From G965215145 sp965215145 (GTDB lineage: Bacteria > Bacteroidota > Rhodothermia > Rhodothermales > JANQRZ01): a stretch of 64,000 bases of DNA. The stretch is taken from positions 2,728,001-2,792,000 of the forward strand of contig OZ244038.1 in assembly GCA_965215145.1 (NCBI GenBank), given 5' to 3'. Position 1 is the stretch's first letter. Each line of letters begins with the position of its first letter. The position numbers were made by a program, and so were the translations under genes. The notes beneath the pieces are model-generated. The model was not told where the DNA came from and made no database searches. It saw nothing but the letters and a program-made list of their open reading frames with translations. Positions 54,315 through 62,732 of this stretch are shown here, one piece after another.

Positions 54315-55315
54315 CGCACGCCCTCGCTCATCGCCAGCATCCGCTCGATGGGCTCCAGCGCGCGCAGCCGGATGGCCTCGTCCATCACGATCTCCGGGGC
54401 CTCGTGCTTCAGGCAGAGGTACAGCTTCTCGATCGTGTTGAGCTTCATGTGCGGGCAGTCGTTGCAGGCGCAGCCGTTGGACGGCGGGGCGGCGATGAAC
54501 GTCTTGTCCGGGCTGTCCTTCTGCATCTGGTGCAGGATGCCGGACTCCGTCGCCACGATGAACGTGTCGGCCGCGCTCTCGACGGCGTAGCGCCGGATGC
54601 TCGACGTGCTCCCGACGTGGTCGGCGTGGCGGAGCACGTTCTCCTCGCACTCGGGGTGGGCGAGGACGGGGGCGCCGGGGTGGCGGGCCTTGAGCCGGAC
54701 GAGCTGCTGCTCGCTGAACACCTCGTGGACGATGCACGACCCGTCCCACAGCAGCATCTCCCGCCCCGTCTGCTCGACGAGCCACCGCCCGAGGTTGCGG
54801 TCGGGCGCGAAGATGATGGGCTGCTCTGGCGGGATCTGCCGGACGATGTGCTCGGCGTTCGAGGACGTGCAGATGATGTCGGTCTGCGCCTTGATCGCCG
54901 CGGAGCAGTTGATGTACGAGATGACGATGTGGTCCGGGTGCTCCGCGCGGAAGGCCGCGAACGCGTCCGGCGGGCACGAGTCGGCGAGCGAGCAGCCGGC
55001 GTTGAGGTCCGGGAGGATGGCCTTCTTCTGGGGGTTGAGGATCTTCGCCGTCTCGGCCATGAAGTGGACGCCGGCGAAGACGATGATGTCGGCGTCGGTG
55101 CGGGCGGCCTCGCGGGCGAGCCCGAGCGAGTCGCCGATGTAGTCGGCGATGTCCTGGATGTCCGGCTCCTGGTAGTAGTGGGCAAGGAGGACGGCGTTCT
55201 TCGCCTCCTTCAGCCGCTCGATCTCGTCGAACAGGTCGAGCGTGGGGTCCACGGGCTCGCGGACGTAGCCGACGGCGGGGTCTAGCGTCGGGAGGAGCTC
55301 CAGCGTCTCGGGCAT
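54311..55315 (-). CDS. nadA: Quinolinate synthase
   Basis: It condenses iminoaspartate with dihydroxyacetone phosphate to quinolinate in NAD biosynthesis. The 334 residues contain LLAHYYQEPDIQDIADYIGD, VHFMAETAKIL, LNAGCSLADSC, CTSSNAEHIV, HPECEENVL and GCACNDCPHMKLN, including the Cys ligands of the oxygen-sensitive 4Fe-4S cluster. The ATG at 55315 gives the usual N-terminus, and a longer upstream frame runs through other genes. nadB and nadC are not in the window. The stop codon falls in a dispersed palindrome. Confidence 0.96.
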   Translation of the reverse strand: MPETLELLPTLDPAVGYVREPVDPTLDLFDEIERLKEAKNAVLLAHYYQEPDIQDIADYIGDSLGLAREAARTDADIIVFAGVHFMAETAKILNPQKKAILPDLNAGCSLADSCPPDAFAAFRAEHPDHIVISYINCSAAIKAQTDIICTSSNAEHIVRQIPPEQPIIFAPDRNLGRWLVEQTGREMLLWDGSCIVHEVFSEQQLVRLKARHPGAPVLAHPECEENVLRHADHVGSTSSIRRYAVESAADTFIVATESGILHQMQKDSPDKTFIAAPPSNGCACNDCPHMKLNTIEKLYLCLKHEAPEIVMDEAIRLRALEPIERMLAMSEGVR

Positions 55316-55450
55316 CGGGCGTGCGGGTTCGGTGAGGCCGCAGGGGATACGCCGGGCGCCGGGCGCGGATTCGTGAAGGGGCGGCGAGCACCCACGAGGA
55401 ACGCCCCCTGCTGGGCGGCGTAACGCCCCGCGATCTCCCGCCCCTATGCC

Positions 55451-55669
55451 ATGGACCTCCACGACCGCATCACGCTCGACCCGGCCGTCCGCAGCGGGAA
55501 GCCTGCCATACGCGGGACCCGCATCACCGTTGCTGACGTGCTCGGCTACCTCGCCGGGGGGATGACCACAGAGGAGATCATGAGCGACTTCCCGGACCTG
55601 ACGGCCGAGGATGTCCGCGCCGCCCTCGCCTTCGCTGCTGAGCGCGAACGGCGGCTGTTTGCAGCGTGA
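55451..55669 (+). CDS. DUF433 antitoxin
   Basis: The predicted protein has 72 residues. RITLDPAVRSGKPAIRGTRI, TVADVLGYLAGGMT and IMSDFPDLTAEDVRAALAFA are the full DUF433 pattern (a helix-turn-helix of the VapB45 type). Its last codons overlap the GTG of the following gene (GTGA), the arrangement of many toxin-antitoxin pairs. It probably neutralises the next protein and may repress its own promoter. Confidence 0.93.
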   Translation: MDLHDRITLDPAVRSGKPAIRGTRITVADVLGYLAGGMTTEEIMSDFPDLTAEDVRAALAFAAERERRLFAA

Positions 55670-55998
55670 GGCTCCTGCTCGACGAGAACCTGTCGTTCCG
55701 ACTCGTGCCTGCTCTCGCAGGGGCCTATCCGGACTCCAGGCATGTCCGGGAGATAGGCTTGCTCGGCGCGGACGACTCGCGTATCTGGGCTTACGCCGCC
55801 GAGCACGACTTCCTCCTCGTCTCAAAGGACACCGACTTTTATCAGCGGAGCGTCCTGTACGGCCCTCCGCCCAAGGTGGTTTGGCTGCGCACCGGCAACG
55901 CCCCGACCGCCCTCGTAGCCGAGTTGCTCCGGACCCGCCGTTTGGTGATCGAGCGGTTTCACGCTGACCGGAGCGCGGGCTTTCTCGTTCTGGACTGA
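55666..55998 (+). CDS. DUF5615 PIN-like toxin (Mut7-C type)
   Basis: The predicted protein has 110 residues. It begins with a GTG overlapping the antitoxin stop. MRLLLDENLSFRLVPALAG, FLLVSKDTDFYQRS and VVWLRTGNAPTALVAELL carry the acidic residues (Asp of LDEN, Asp-Asp of KDTDF) of the PIN-like nuclease core. It is expected to cleave RNA when free of its antitoxin. The length and pairing are those of DUF433/DUF5615 modules common in genomes of this kind. Confidence 0.92.
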   Translation: MRLLLDENLSFRLVPALAGAYPDSRHVREIGLLGADDSRIWAYAAEHDFLLVSKDTDFYQRSVLYGPPPKVVWLRTGNAPTALVAELLRTRRLVIERFHADRSAGFLVLD

Positions 55999-56271
55999 AG
56001 GCGTGGCTCGAACGGGAGGACCCTTGCGCGGCTGTCACAAAAAGCTGTGCTATCCGGCGGCGATCCTGTTGCACAAGTCAGTCGTCCGCCCTATCCTGGG
56101 AGTGCAGCGGGCCAACACCCTTCGCCGCGTGCGCCCGGCCGGCGTGCAGAAAAAACGGAGGCAGGTGGCGTGCGACGGCTGCGTTTTGCGTGGTGGGGGT
56201 AGAGGGCGTGCTGTGCCCCTGCCCTCCCCCACGTTCCCTTCCTTCACCCCCCGCCCCACGCGGGTACCGCC

Positions 56272-58290
56272 ATGACCCACTCCCTGCTCTTCCTCACCAC
56301 CCTCCGGCACGCCGCCTGTGCCGTGTGGCTCCTTACGCTGACCGCTGCGCTCGCCCAGCCGGTACTCGCGCAGTTCGACCTCGTTCTGGCCGAGCAGAAG
56401 ATCTCCGACACCGTTGGCGGCTTCGACGGCATGCTCGATGATGGTGACCTATTCGGCGTCTCTACGGCGAACATCGGCGACCTCAATGACGACGGGGTGA
56501 ACGACCTCGTCGTCGGCGCAAGCTTTGATGATGATGGAGGCACGAACCGAGGTGCCGTCTACATCCTCTTCCTCAACGCAGACGGCACCGTCAAGACCGA
56601 ACAGAAGATTTCTGATACCGTGGGTGGGTTTAGCGCCCCCCTGGATGACATTGACAGCTTCGGCTTTGGCGTTGCGGGGTTAGGAGACTTGGACGGCGAC
56701 AATGTTGAAGATGTCGCTGTCGGCGTACCATTTGCAGGTTTTCTCAATGTTGGAGAGATATACATTTTATTTCTAAATGCAGACGGAACTGTAAAATCTG
56801 AACAGAGGATATCTAATGGAGATGGTGGATTCGGAGGCAATATAATGGCCGACTCATTCTTTGGAGCATCAATATCCGTGTTAGGCGACATCAACGATGA
56901 TGGAGTCCGGGATATTGCTGTTGGGAGCTATGCCAGCGACGAAGGAGGTACGGATCAAGGCTCTGTCTGGATACTTTTTCTCGACAGTGACGGCACCGTC
57001 AAGGACGAGCAGAAGATATCCGAGACCTCAGGCGGGTTCATGGGCGACCTGGACTTCGAGGACCGATTTGGTCGATCTGTCGCAGGCTTGGGTGATCTTG
57101 ACGGCGATGGCATCCAGGACCTAGCCGTCGGAACCGTCACTGATGATGACGGTGGCACGAACCGCGGCGCTGTCTACATCCTCTTTCTTAATGCAGATGG
57201 CACGGTGAGAGCTCAGCAGAAGATCTCCGACACCGAGGGAGGCTTTGAGGGAGACCTAGGTGATGAAAGCAACTTTGGCAACGCACTAGCTTTGCTTGCT
57301 GACCGCAATGGCGATGGTATTCAGGATCTCGCCGTTGGAGCCTCCAGGGACGATGCAGACGGGTTCGACCGAGGGGCGGCCTTTCTGCTTCTCCTTAATG
57401 CCGATGGCACGGTAAAGGCAGAACAGAAGATCTCCGACAGCAGAGGCGGCTTCGACGGCAGTCTCGACGACGGTGATCGGTTTGGCGTCGGAGTGACAAA
57501 TTTGGATGATCTCAACGGCGACGGCGTCCAAGATCTCGCCGTTGGAGCCCATCGCGACGATGACGGGGGGACCGACCGCGGCGCCGTCTACATCCTCTTC
57601 CTCGACGGCCAACCCGACCTTACCGCCCAGGTCACCTCCCCCACTACCGTCGTCCCCGGCGGCGCCGTCACCTTCGCCTACGCCGTCACCAACGAGAACT
57701 CCGAGGCCGTCACTGGCAGCGTCTACTTCACCGCCCGCGACAGCACCTCCGGCGCCGTCGTCGCCCAGGGCATCGTCCGCACCGGCACGCTGGAGCCGGG
57801 GCAGACCGTCACGGGCACCTTCACGCAGGAGGTCCCGAGCGGGGCGTCGCCCGGCGCCTACACCTACACCGTCAGCGCCGGCGCCTTCCCCGACAACGCC
57901 CTCGACGCCGAGGTCTTCACCCTCGTCGTAACACCCTCGGCGGCGCGGCCGGCTGGGTCGGCAACGTGGGCGGTGACGGATGCCTCGCCGTGGGCGGACG
58001 CATCCGCGCCCGCGCTTATAGCCGGCACCGTCGCTGAGAGCGTGTCAGCCTCCCCCAATCCGTTCTCCTCAGCCACGACGCTGCGGTTCGCGCTGGAGAC
58101 CCCGGCCGCCGTCCGGCTCACGGTCTACGACGCGCTGGGGCGCGAGGTGGCGCGGCTGGCGGACGGCCCGCTGGAGGCCGGCGCCCACGCGGTCGGCTTC
58201 GACGGGTCGGGGCTGCCGAGCGGGGTGTACGTCTGGCGGCTGGAGGCGGGCGAGCGCGTCGAGACGGGGCGGCTGACGCTGCTGCGCTAG
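56272..58290 (+). CDS. FG-GAP repeat surface protein with T9SS type A sorting domain
   Basis: The predicted protein has 672 residues and a signal peptide ending LTLTAALAQPVLAQ. Six FG-GAP (integrin alpha-like) repeats of about 67-71 residues follow, each built on EQKISDTxGGFxG, GDLNDDGVxDLAVG and GAVYILFLNADGTVK, with a DxDxDG calcium loop in each. Next come an Ig/CARDB-like domain and a type A sorting domain (SASPNPFSSATTLRFAL to the Arg C-terminus). The middle of the gene (about 56,730-57,450) is much more AT-rich than both ends. The 273-bp gap before it shows no gene or clear element. It is likely a surface adhesin or binding protein. Confidence 0.88.
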   Translation: MTHSLLFLTTLRHAACAVWLLTLTAALAQPVLAQFDLVLAEQKISDTVGGFDGMLDDGDLFGVSTANIGDLNDDGVNDLVVGASFDDDGGTNRGAVYILFLNADGTVKTEQKISDTVGGFSAPLDDIDSFGFGVAGLGDLDGDNVEDVAVGVPFAGFLNVGEIYILFLNADGTVKSEQRISNGDGGFGGNIMADSFFGASISVLGDINDDGVRDIAVGSYASDEGGTDQGSVWILFLDSDGTVKDEQKISETSGGFMGDLDFEDRFGRSVAGLGDLDGDGIQDLAVGTVTDDDGGTNRGAVYILFLNADGTVRAQQKISDTEGGFEGDLGDESNFGNALALLADRNGDGIQDLAVGASRDDADGFDRGAAFLLLLNADGTVKAEQKISDSRGGFDGSLDDGDRFGVGVTNLDDLNGDGVQDLAVGAHRDDDGGTDRGAVYILFLDGQPDLTAQVTSPTTVVPGGAVTFAYAVTNENSEAVTGSVYFTARDSTSGAVVAQGIVRTGTLEPGQTVTGTFTQEVPSGASPGAYTYTVSAGAFPDNALDAEVFTLVVTPSAARPAGSATWAVTDASPWADASAPALIAGTVAESVSASPNPFSSATTLRFALETPAAVRLTVYDALGREVARLADGPLEAGAHAVGFDGSGLPSGVYVWRLEAGERVETGRLTLLR

Positions 58291-58297
58291 CGCATCG

Positions 58298-58416
58298 GGA
58301 CCCCCCGTTCGGGCCACGCATCGCTTCGCTCAGGCGCGACCCAAACTGTCCCCCTTCGGAAGGGGGACAGCCTTTCGATCCCTGAGCGCAGCGATGGATC
58401 GAGAGGCGGGGGGTTC
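58298..58416. repeat. 120-bp palindromic element, copy D
   Basis: The ends are GGACCCCCCG (58298-58307) and CGGGGGGTTC (58407-58416), and the core hairpin is CTGTCCCCCTT / AAGGGGGACAG at 58346-58370. It exactly fills the gap between the convergent FG-GAP and LolD-type genes, so it probably serves as a bidirectional terminator for both. Confidence 0.9.
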
Positions 58417-58417
58417 G

Positions 58418-59197
58418 TCACGCCGGCGCTTCTTCGTCCGCCAGTCGGCCTTCGTGGAGGCGGAGCACGCGGTCGGCGCGGGCGGCGAGGGCGGGGTTGT
58501 GGGTGACGAGCACGAACGCCTGCCCGTGCTGGTCGCGGAGGCGCAGGATCTCGTCGTGGAGGGCCTCGGCGGTGCGGGTGTCGAGGTTGCCGGTGGGCTC
58601 GTCCATCATCACGAGGCGGGGCGCGTTCATCAGCGCCCGTGCCACGGCGACCCGCTGCTGCTCGCCGCCGGAGAGCTGGCTCGGGCGGTGGTCCAGCCGA
58701 GCGCCGAGGCCGAGGCCGGAGAGCAGCTCCTCCGCCCGCGGCGCCGCCTTCGCCAGGGGCTGCCCGCCGATCAGCGCCGGCATCGCCACGTTCTCCAGCG
58801 CGGTGAACTCCGGCAGGAGGTGGTGGAACTGGAAGACGAACCCGACGTGGCGGTTGCGGAAGCGGGCCAGCGCCTCGTCGTCGGCGCGGAAGACCTCCTC
58901 GCCCTCGAACCGGACGGACCCGCTCGTCGGGCGGTCGAGGGCGCCGAGGAGGTGGAGCAGCGTGCTCTTCCCCGTCCCGCTCTCCCCCACGATGGCGACG
59001 ACCTCACCGGGGCGGATCACGAGCGAGACGCCGCGGAGCACGTCGAGTCGGCCCGCCTCAGTCTCGTAGCGCTTCGTCAAGCCTTCGGCTTGTAAGAGAG
59101 GGGGAGAGGAAGAGAGGGAGAGAGGATGAGGCTCGGGCGCGACAGCTGTGGCAGCCCGCCCCCTTTCCTCCTTTCCCCCATTCTCCCTTTCTCCCAT
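58418..59197 (-). CDS. lolD: LolD/MacB-type ABC transporter ATPase
   Basis: The predicted protein has 259 residues. Walker A is GESGTGKST, the Q-loop FVFQFHHLLPEF, the signature LSGGEQQRVAVARA, Walker B LVMMDEPTGNLD and the H-loop FVLVTHNPALA. The FQFHHLLPEF segment is the LolD variety, so lipoprotein export from the inner membrane is most likely, but no LolC/E permease is adjacent. The first 35 residues (SLSSSPPLLQ region) are encoded by a pyrimidine-rich tract and are not family-like. The ATG at 59197 is nearly contiguous with the NtrC-type stop, so co-transcription is likely. Confidence 0.88.
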   Translation of the reverse strand: MGERENGGKEERGRAATAVAPEPHPLSLSSSPPLLQAEGLTKRYETEAGRLDVLRGVSLVIRPGEVVAIVGESGTGKSTLLHLLGALDRPTSGSVRFEGEEVFRADDEALARFRNRHVGFVFQFHHLLPEFTALENVAMPALIGGQPLAKAAPRAEELLSGLGLGARLDHRPSQLSGGEQQRVAVARALMNAPRLVMMDEPTGNLDTRTAEALHDEILRLRDQHGQAFVLVTHNPALAARADRVLRLHEGRLADEEAPA

Positions 59198-59199
59198 TC

Positions 59200-60588
59200 C
59201 TACCCTTCGCGCTCGATGCCGTACTTGTTCATCTTGTTGTAGAGGTGCGAGCGCTGGATGGCGATGGCCTCGGCCGTCCGGCTGATGTTCCACTCGAACT
59301 CCCGGAGCTTCCGCTCGATGAACAGCTTCTCGGCCTGGTCCCGGAACTCGGCGAACTCCGCGTACTGCTCCAGCAGCCCGAGCACGGGGTCCTGCCCGCC
59401 GCCGCCGGGGCGGACGTAGAGCTCGACGTCGCGCTCGGTGATGGCGTCGCCCTCCGAGAGGATGAGGAGCCGCTCGACGACGTTGTTGAGCTCGCGGACG
59501 TTGCCGCGCCAGTCGTAGCGCTGGAGGCGGGTGAGGGCCTCGTCGGTGAACGTCTTCGGAGCCATCCCATTGCGCGCGGCCACGCGCTGCGTGAGGTAGG
59601 CCGCGATGGCGGGGATGTCCGTCTTGCGCTCGCGGAGCGGGGGGACGTGGATGAGGATGACGGACAGGCGGTGGTAGAGGTCCTCGCGGAACCGGTTAGC
59701 CTCGACCTCTTCGAGGAGGTCCTTGTTCGTCGCGGCCACGACGCGGACGTCGACCTCGATGGCGCGGTCGCCGCCGACGCGGGTGATCCGGTTCTCCTGG
59801 AGGGCGCGGAGCACCTTCGCCTGCGCCTTCAGGCTCATGTCCCCGATCTCGTCGAGGAAGAGGGTCCCGCCGTCGGCCTGCTCGAACTTCCCGATCCGCT
59901 GCTTCGTGGCCCCGGTGAAGCTCCCCTTCTCGTGGCCGAACAGCTCGCTCTCGATCAGCTCCGCCGGGATCGCCGCGCAGTTGACCTCGACGAGGGCGCC
60001 GCCGGCGCGGTGGCTCTGGGCGTGGACCCACCGGGCGACGAGCTCCTTGCCGGTGCCGGGCTCGCCGGTGATGAGCACCCGCGCCTCCGTCGGCGCGACG
60101 CGCGCGACGGTGGCCTTGATCTTCGCGATCGACGGGTGCTCCCCGACGATGGGCGTGAGCTCGTCGTGCTTGACGTCGACGAGGGCCTGCCGCATCCGGC
60201 GGTTCTCCGTCTGGAGCTGCCCCCGTTCGAGGGCGCCGCGGACGGAGACGAGGAGGCGGTTCAGGTCGGGCGGCTTCTCGATGAAGTCCGCCGCGCCGAG
60301 GCGGGTCGCCTCGACGGCCGTCTCGACGGTGCCGTGCCCGGAGATCATGATGACGGGCAGCGGCGGCCCCACGCCGTCCTCCCCGCCGAGGGCCTCCAGG
60401 ACCTCCATCCCGTCCCGCTTCGGCATCTTGATGTCGAGCAGCGCGAGGTCGTGCGCGCCGCTCCGGGCCTTCTCCAGCGCCTCCTCCCCGTCGGCGGCCT
60501 CCTCGACCTCCAGCCCCTCGAACTCGAGGATGTCGCGGAGGGCGCGGCGGATGGCCGGTTCGTCGTCGGCGATGAGGACGGTCGGCAT
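59200..60588 (-). CDS. Sigma-54-dependent NtrC-family response regulator
   Basis: The predicted protein has 462 residues. The receiver domain has DDEPAIRRAL and phosphoacceptor Asp in LALLDIKMPKRDG. The AAA+ domain has Walker A GEPGTGKE, the sigma-54 contact loop GSFTGATK (ELFGHEKGSFTGA), and Walker B GGTLFLDEIGDM. A Fis-type helix-turn-helix (WNISRTAEAIAIQRSHLYNK) ends the protein. GSFTGA instead of GAFTGA is a tolerated variation. No histidine kinase is adjacent. The ATG at 60588 follows an in-frame upstream extension that is not family-like. Confidence 0.94.
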   Translation of the reverse strand: MPTVLIADDEPAIRRALRDILEFEGLEVEEAADGEEALEKARSGAHDLALLDIKMPKRDGMEVLEALGGEDGVGPPLPVIMISGHGTVETAVEATRLGAADFIEKPPDLNRLLVSVRGALERGQLQTENRRMRQALVDVKHDELTPIVGEHPSIAKIKATVARVAPTEARVLITGEPGTGKELVARWVHAQSHRAGGALVEVNCAAIPAELIESELFGHEKGSFTGATKQRIGKFEQADGGTLFLDEIGDMSLKAQAKVLRALQENRITRVGGDRAIEVDVRVVAATNKDLLEEVEANRFREDLYHRLSVILIHVPPLRERKTDIPAIAAYLTQRVAARNGMAPKTFTDEALTRLQRYDWRGNVRELNNVVERLLILSEGDAITERDVELYVRPGGGGQDPVLGLLEQYAEFAEFRDQAEKLFIERKLREFEWNISRTAEAIAIQRSHLYNKMNKYGIEREG

Positions 60589-60691
60589 GGGCGTCGGGGG
60601 TGGGTTAGAGAGCGGGCCGCTGCTTAACGAGCGGGGCGGCCGGAGGTTCACCCCGGCCGCCCCACGAAGGCGTTGGCGCTGAGCAGCGGGC

Positions 60692-61408
60692 CTACTCCCC
60701 CACGGCCATCGCGTCGAGGCGGGCGAGGTAGATCGGGACGGCGGCGGCGACGGGGGCGTCGGGGTACAGCTCGGCGACGGCCTCGTAGGCTTCGCGGGCG
60801 TCGTCGTGGTCGCCGGCGGCCTCGTAGGCGCGGGCGGCATCGAGGAAGTAGTCGGGGGCGGTGGCGGCGCTGGGGTAGATGCGGGCGGCCTCCTCGTAGA
60901 GCTCGCCGGCGTCCTCGAAGTCGCCCTCCTTCTCCTCCACGGCGGCGCGGCCCGCGAGGGCGCTGGCGGCGAGGATGCCGTCGGCCTCGACCTCCTCGAA
61001 GTACTCCGCGGCCTCCTCGTAGCGCTCCAGCTCGAAGAGCGCGTTGCCGGCGTAGAACGCGGCGATGGCCCCGGATGGCGTGCCGTCGTACTCGTCGGCG
61101 ATCTCCAGGAGCCCGTCCGCCGCGCCGGTGCCGTCGAGGGCGGCGGCGTAGTTCCCGGCCTCGTAGGTCGGGAGGATGGCGCCGAGGGCCTCCTCGGCCT
61201 CGCCGACCGCGACGCGGCCCTGGTAGAAGAACCACAGCACCCCGAGGAACACCACGGCGATGCCGACGGCGGCGACGATCAGCCCCGTCCGGTTCTCGTC
61301 GACGAAGTTCCGGGAGCGGACGTAGGCGGTGGTGACCGCCTCCTCGGCCGACTCCGAGCGCTGGCGGGGGTCGTGGGCCGTCCGGGGCGGCTTCAGCATC
61401 GAGGACAT
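60692..61408 (-). CDS. Membrane-anchored TPR protein (YfgM-like)
   Basis: The predicted protein has 238 residues. The ATG at 61408 gives MSSMLKPPRTAHDPRQRSES, then a helical region and one transmembrane segment LIVAAVGIAVVFLGVLWFFY at about 50-70. TPR-type helices follow (AFYAGNALFELERYEEAAEY, AGRAAVEEKEGDFEDA, AARAYEAAGDHDDAREAYEA). This topology is like YfgM and other Sec-translocon or outer-membrane-assembly scaffolds. It lies about 100 bases upstream of the NtrC-type gene on the same strand. The upstream extension in the frame to 61579 is not supported. Confidence 0.83.
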   Translation of the reverse strand: MSSMLKPPRTAHDPRQRSESAEEAVTTAYVRSRNFVDENRTGLIVAAVGIAVVFLGVLWFFYQGRVAVGEAEEALGAILPTYEAGNYAAALDGTGAADGLLEIADEYDGTPSGAIAAFYAGNALFELERYEEAAEYFEEVEADGILAASALAGRAAVEEKEGDFEDAGELYEEAARIYPSAATAPDYFLDAARAYEAAGDHDDAREAYEAVAELYPDAPVAAAVPIYLARLDAMAVGE

Positions 61409-61651
61409 ACGCGGGCGGAGTCGGTCGGGCGCGGGCGGAGAGAAAGCGCGGAAGCCGGCGACGCACGGCTTCCGCGGAGAGAGGCGCGAAGATACCCCGT
61501 GGCGCGGCCTACATGGTCGCGGGCGACGGCGCTCTAGCCCTGTGTTTCGGCTTTTTGCTACCTCTTCATTCCTCCCCATCGGGCCGGCGGGCTACGTTTC
61601 GGACGGGCCGTCGAGCCCTTCCCTCCTCCCCCTTCGACCACCCCGACCCCC

Positions 61652-62665
61652 ATGGCGATCACCATCGGCATCAACGGCTTCGGCCGGATCGGCCGCCTCG
61701 TCTTCCGCTCCATCCTCGAGCGCGGCCTCGACTTCGACGTCGTCGGCGTCAACGACCTCACCGACGCCGAGACGCTGGCCCACCTCTTCAAGTACGACTC
61801 CGTCCACGGCGTCTGGCCCGGCGAGGTCCGCGCCGACGGCGACGCCCTCGTGATCGACGGCGACCGCTTCAAGGTGTTCTCCGAGCGCGATCCCGCGGCC
61901 CTCCCCTGGGGCGAGCTCGGCACCGACGTGGTGGTCGAGTCGACCGGCGTGTTCCGCACGCGCGAGGAGGCGGGGCTCCACGTCCAGGCCGGCGCGGGGA
62001 AGGTGATCATCTCCGCCCCCGCCAAGGGCGGCGACGTGCCGACCGTCGTGCTCGGCGTCAACGACGACGCCCTCACCGGCGACGAGGACGTGGTCTCGAA
62101 CGCGAGTTGCACCACGAACTGCCTCGCCCCGATGGCGAAGGTGCTCGACGAGGCGTTCGGCGTCGAGCAGGGGTTCATGACGACGATCCACGCCTACACC
62201 GCCGACCAGAACCTCCAGGACGCCCCCCACCGCGACCTCCGCCGCGCCCGCGCCGCCGCGCTCAACATGGTCCCCACCACGACGGGCGCCGCGAAGGCCG
62301 TCGGCCTCGTGCTCCCGCACCTCCAGGGCAAGCTCGACGGCTTCGCCGTCCGCGTCCCCACCCCCGACGGCTCGCTCACCGACTTCACGGCCATCGTCCG
62401 CGAGGACGCCACGGCCGAGGCGGTCAACGAGGCGTTCCAGGCCGCCGCGGGCGACGGGCTCGCCGGCATCCTCGAATACTCGACGGCCCCCATCGTGTCG
62501 AGCGACATCGTCCACAACCCCCACTCCTGCATCCTCGACGCGCCCTCCACGATGGCCCACGGGCGGATGGTGAAGGTGGTCGGGTGGTACGACAACGAGT
62601 GGGGCTACGCTTGCCGCACGGTGGACCTCGCGGCGAAGCTGATGGGCGTCGGGCAGCCGGCCTGA
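61652..62665 (+). CDS. gapA: Glyceraldehyde-3-phosphate dehydrogenase, type I
   Basis: It catalyses reversible oxidative phosphorylation of glyceraldehyde-3-phosphate with NAD. The 337 residues contain the nucleotide-binding GINGFGRIGRLVFR, the catalytic Cys in SNASCTTNCLAP, and WYDNEWGYACR. The start and length are normal. It is followed by pgk, with only 67 bases between, in which a 28-bp palindrome sits. The pair is the typical glycolytic gapA-pgk unit. Confidence 0.97.
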   Translation: MAITIGINGFGRIGRLVFRSILERGLDFDVVGVNDLTDAETLAHLFKYDSVHGVWPGEVRADGDALVIDGDRFKVFSERDPAALPWGELGTDVVVESTGVFRTREEAGLHVQAGAGKVIISAPAKGGDVPTVVLGVNDDALTGDEDVVSNASCTTNCLAPMAKVLDEAFGVEQGFMTTIHAYTADQNLQDAPHRDLRRARAAALNMVPTTTGAAKAVGLVLPHLQGKLDGFAVRVPTPDGSLTDFTAIVREDATAEAVNEAFQAAAGDGLAGILEYSTAPIVSSDIVHNPHSCILDAPSTMAHGRMVKVVGWYDNEWGYACRTVDLAAKLMGVGQPA

Positions 62666-62689
62666 CGACGCTCCCCACTCGCCAACCCG

Positions 62690-62717
62690 GTAGGGGCGTG
62701 ATTAATCACGCCCCTAC
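62690..62717. repeat. 28-bp perfect palindrome (SDR copy) in the gapA-pgk junction
   Basis: It is an exact copy of the palindrome with half site GTAGGGGCGTGATT at 38673 and 54287. It must be transcribed if gapA and pgk share an mRNA. Confidence 0.95.
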
Positions 62718-62732
62718 CCATTTCTCCCCTCG

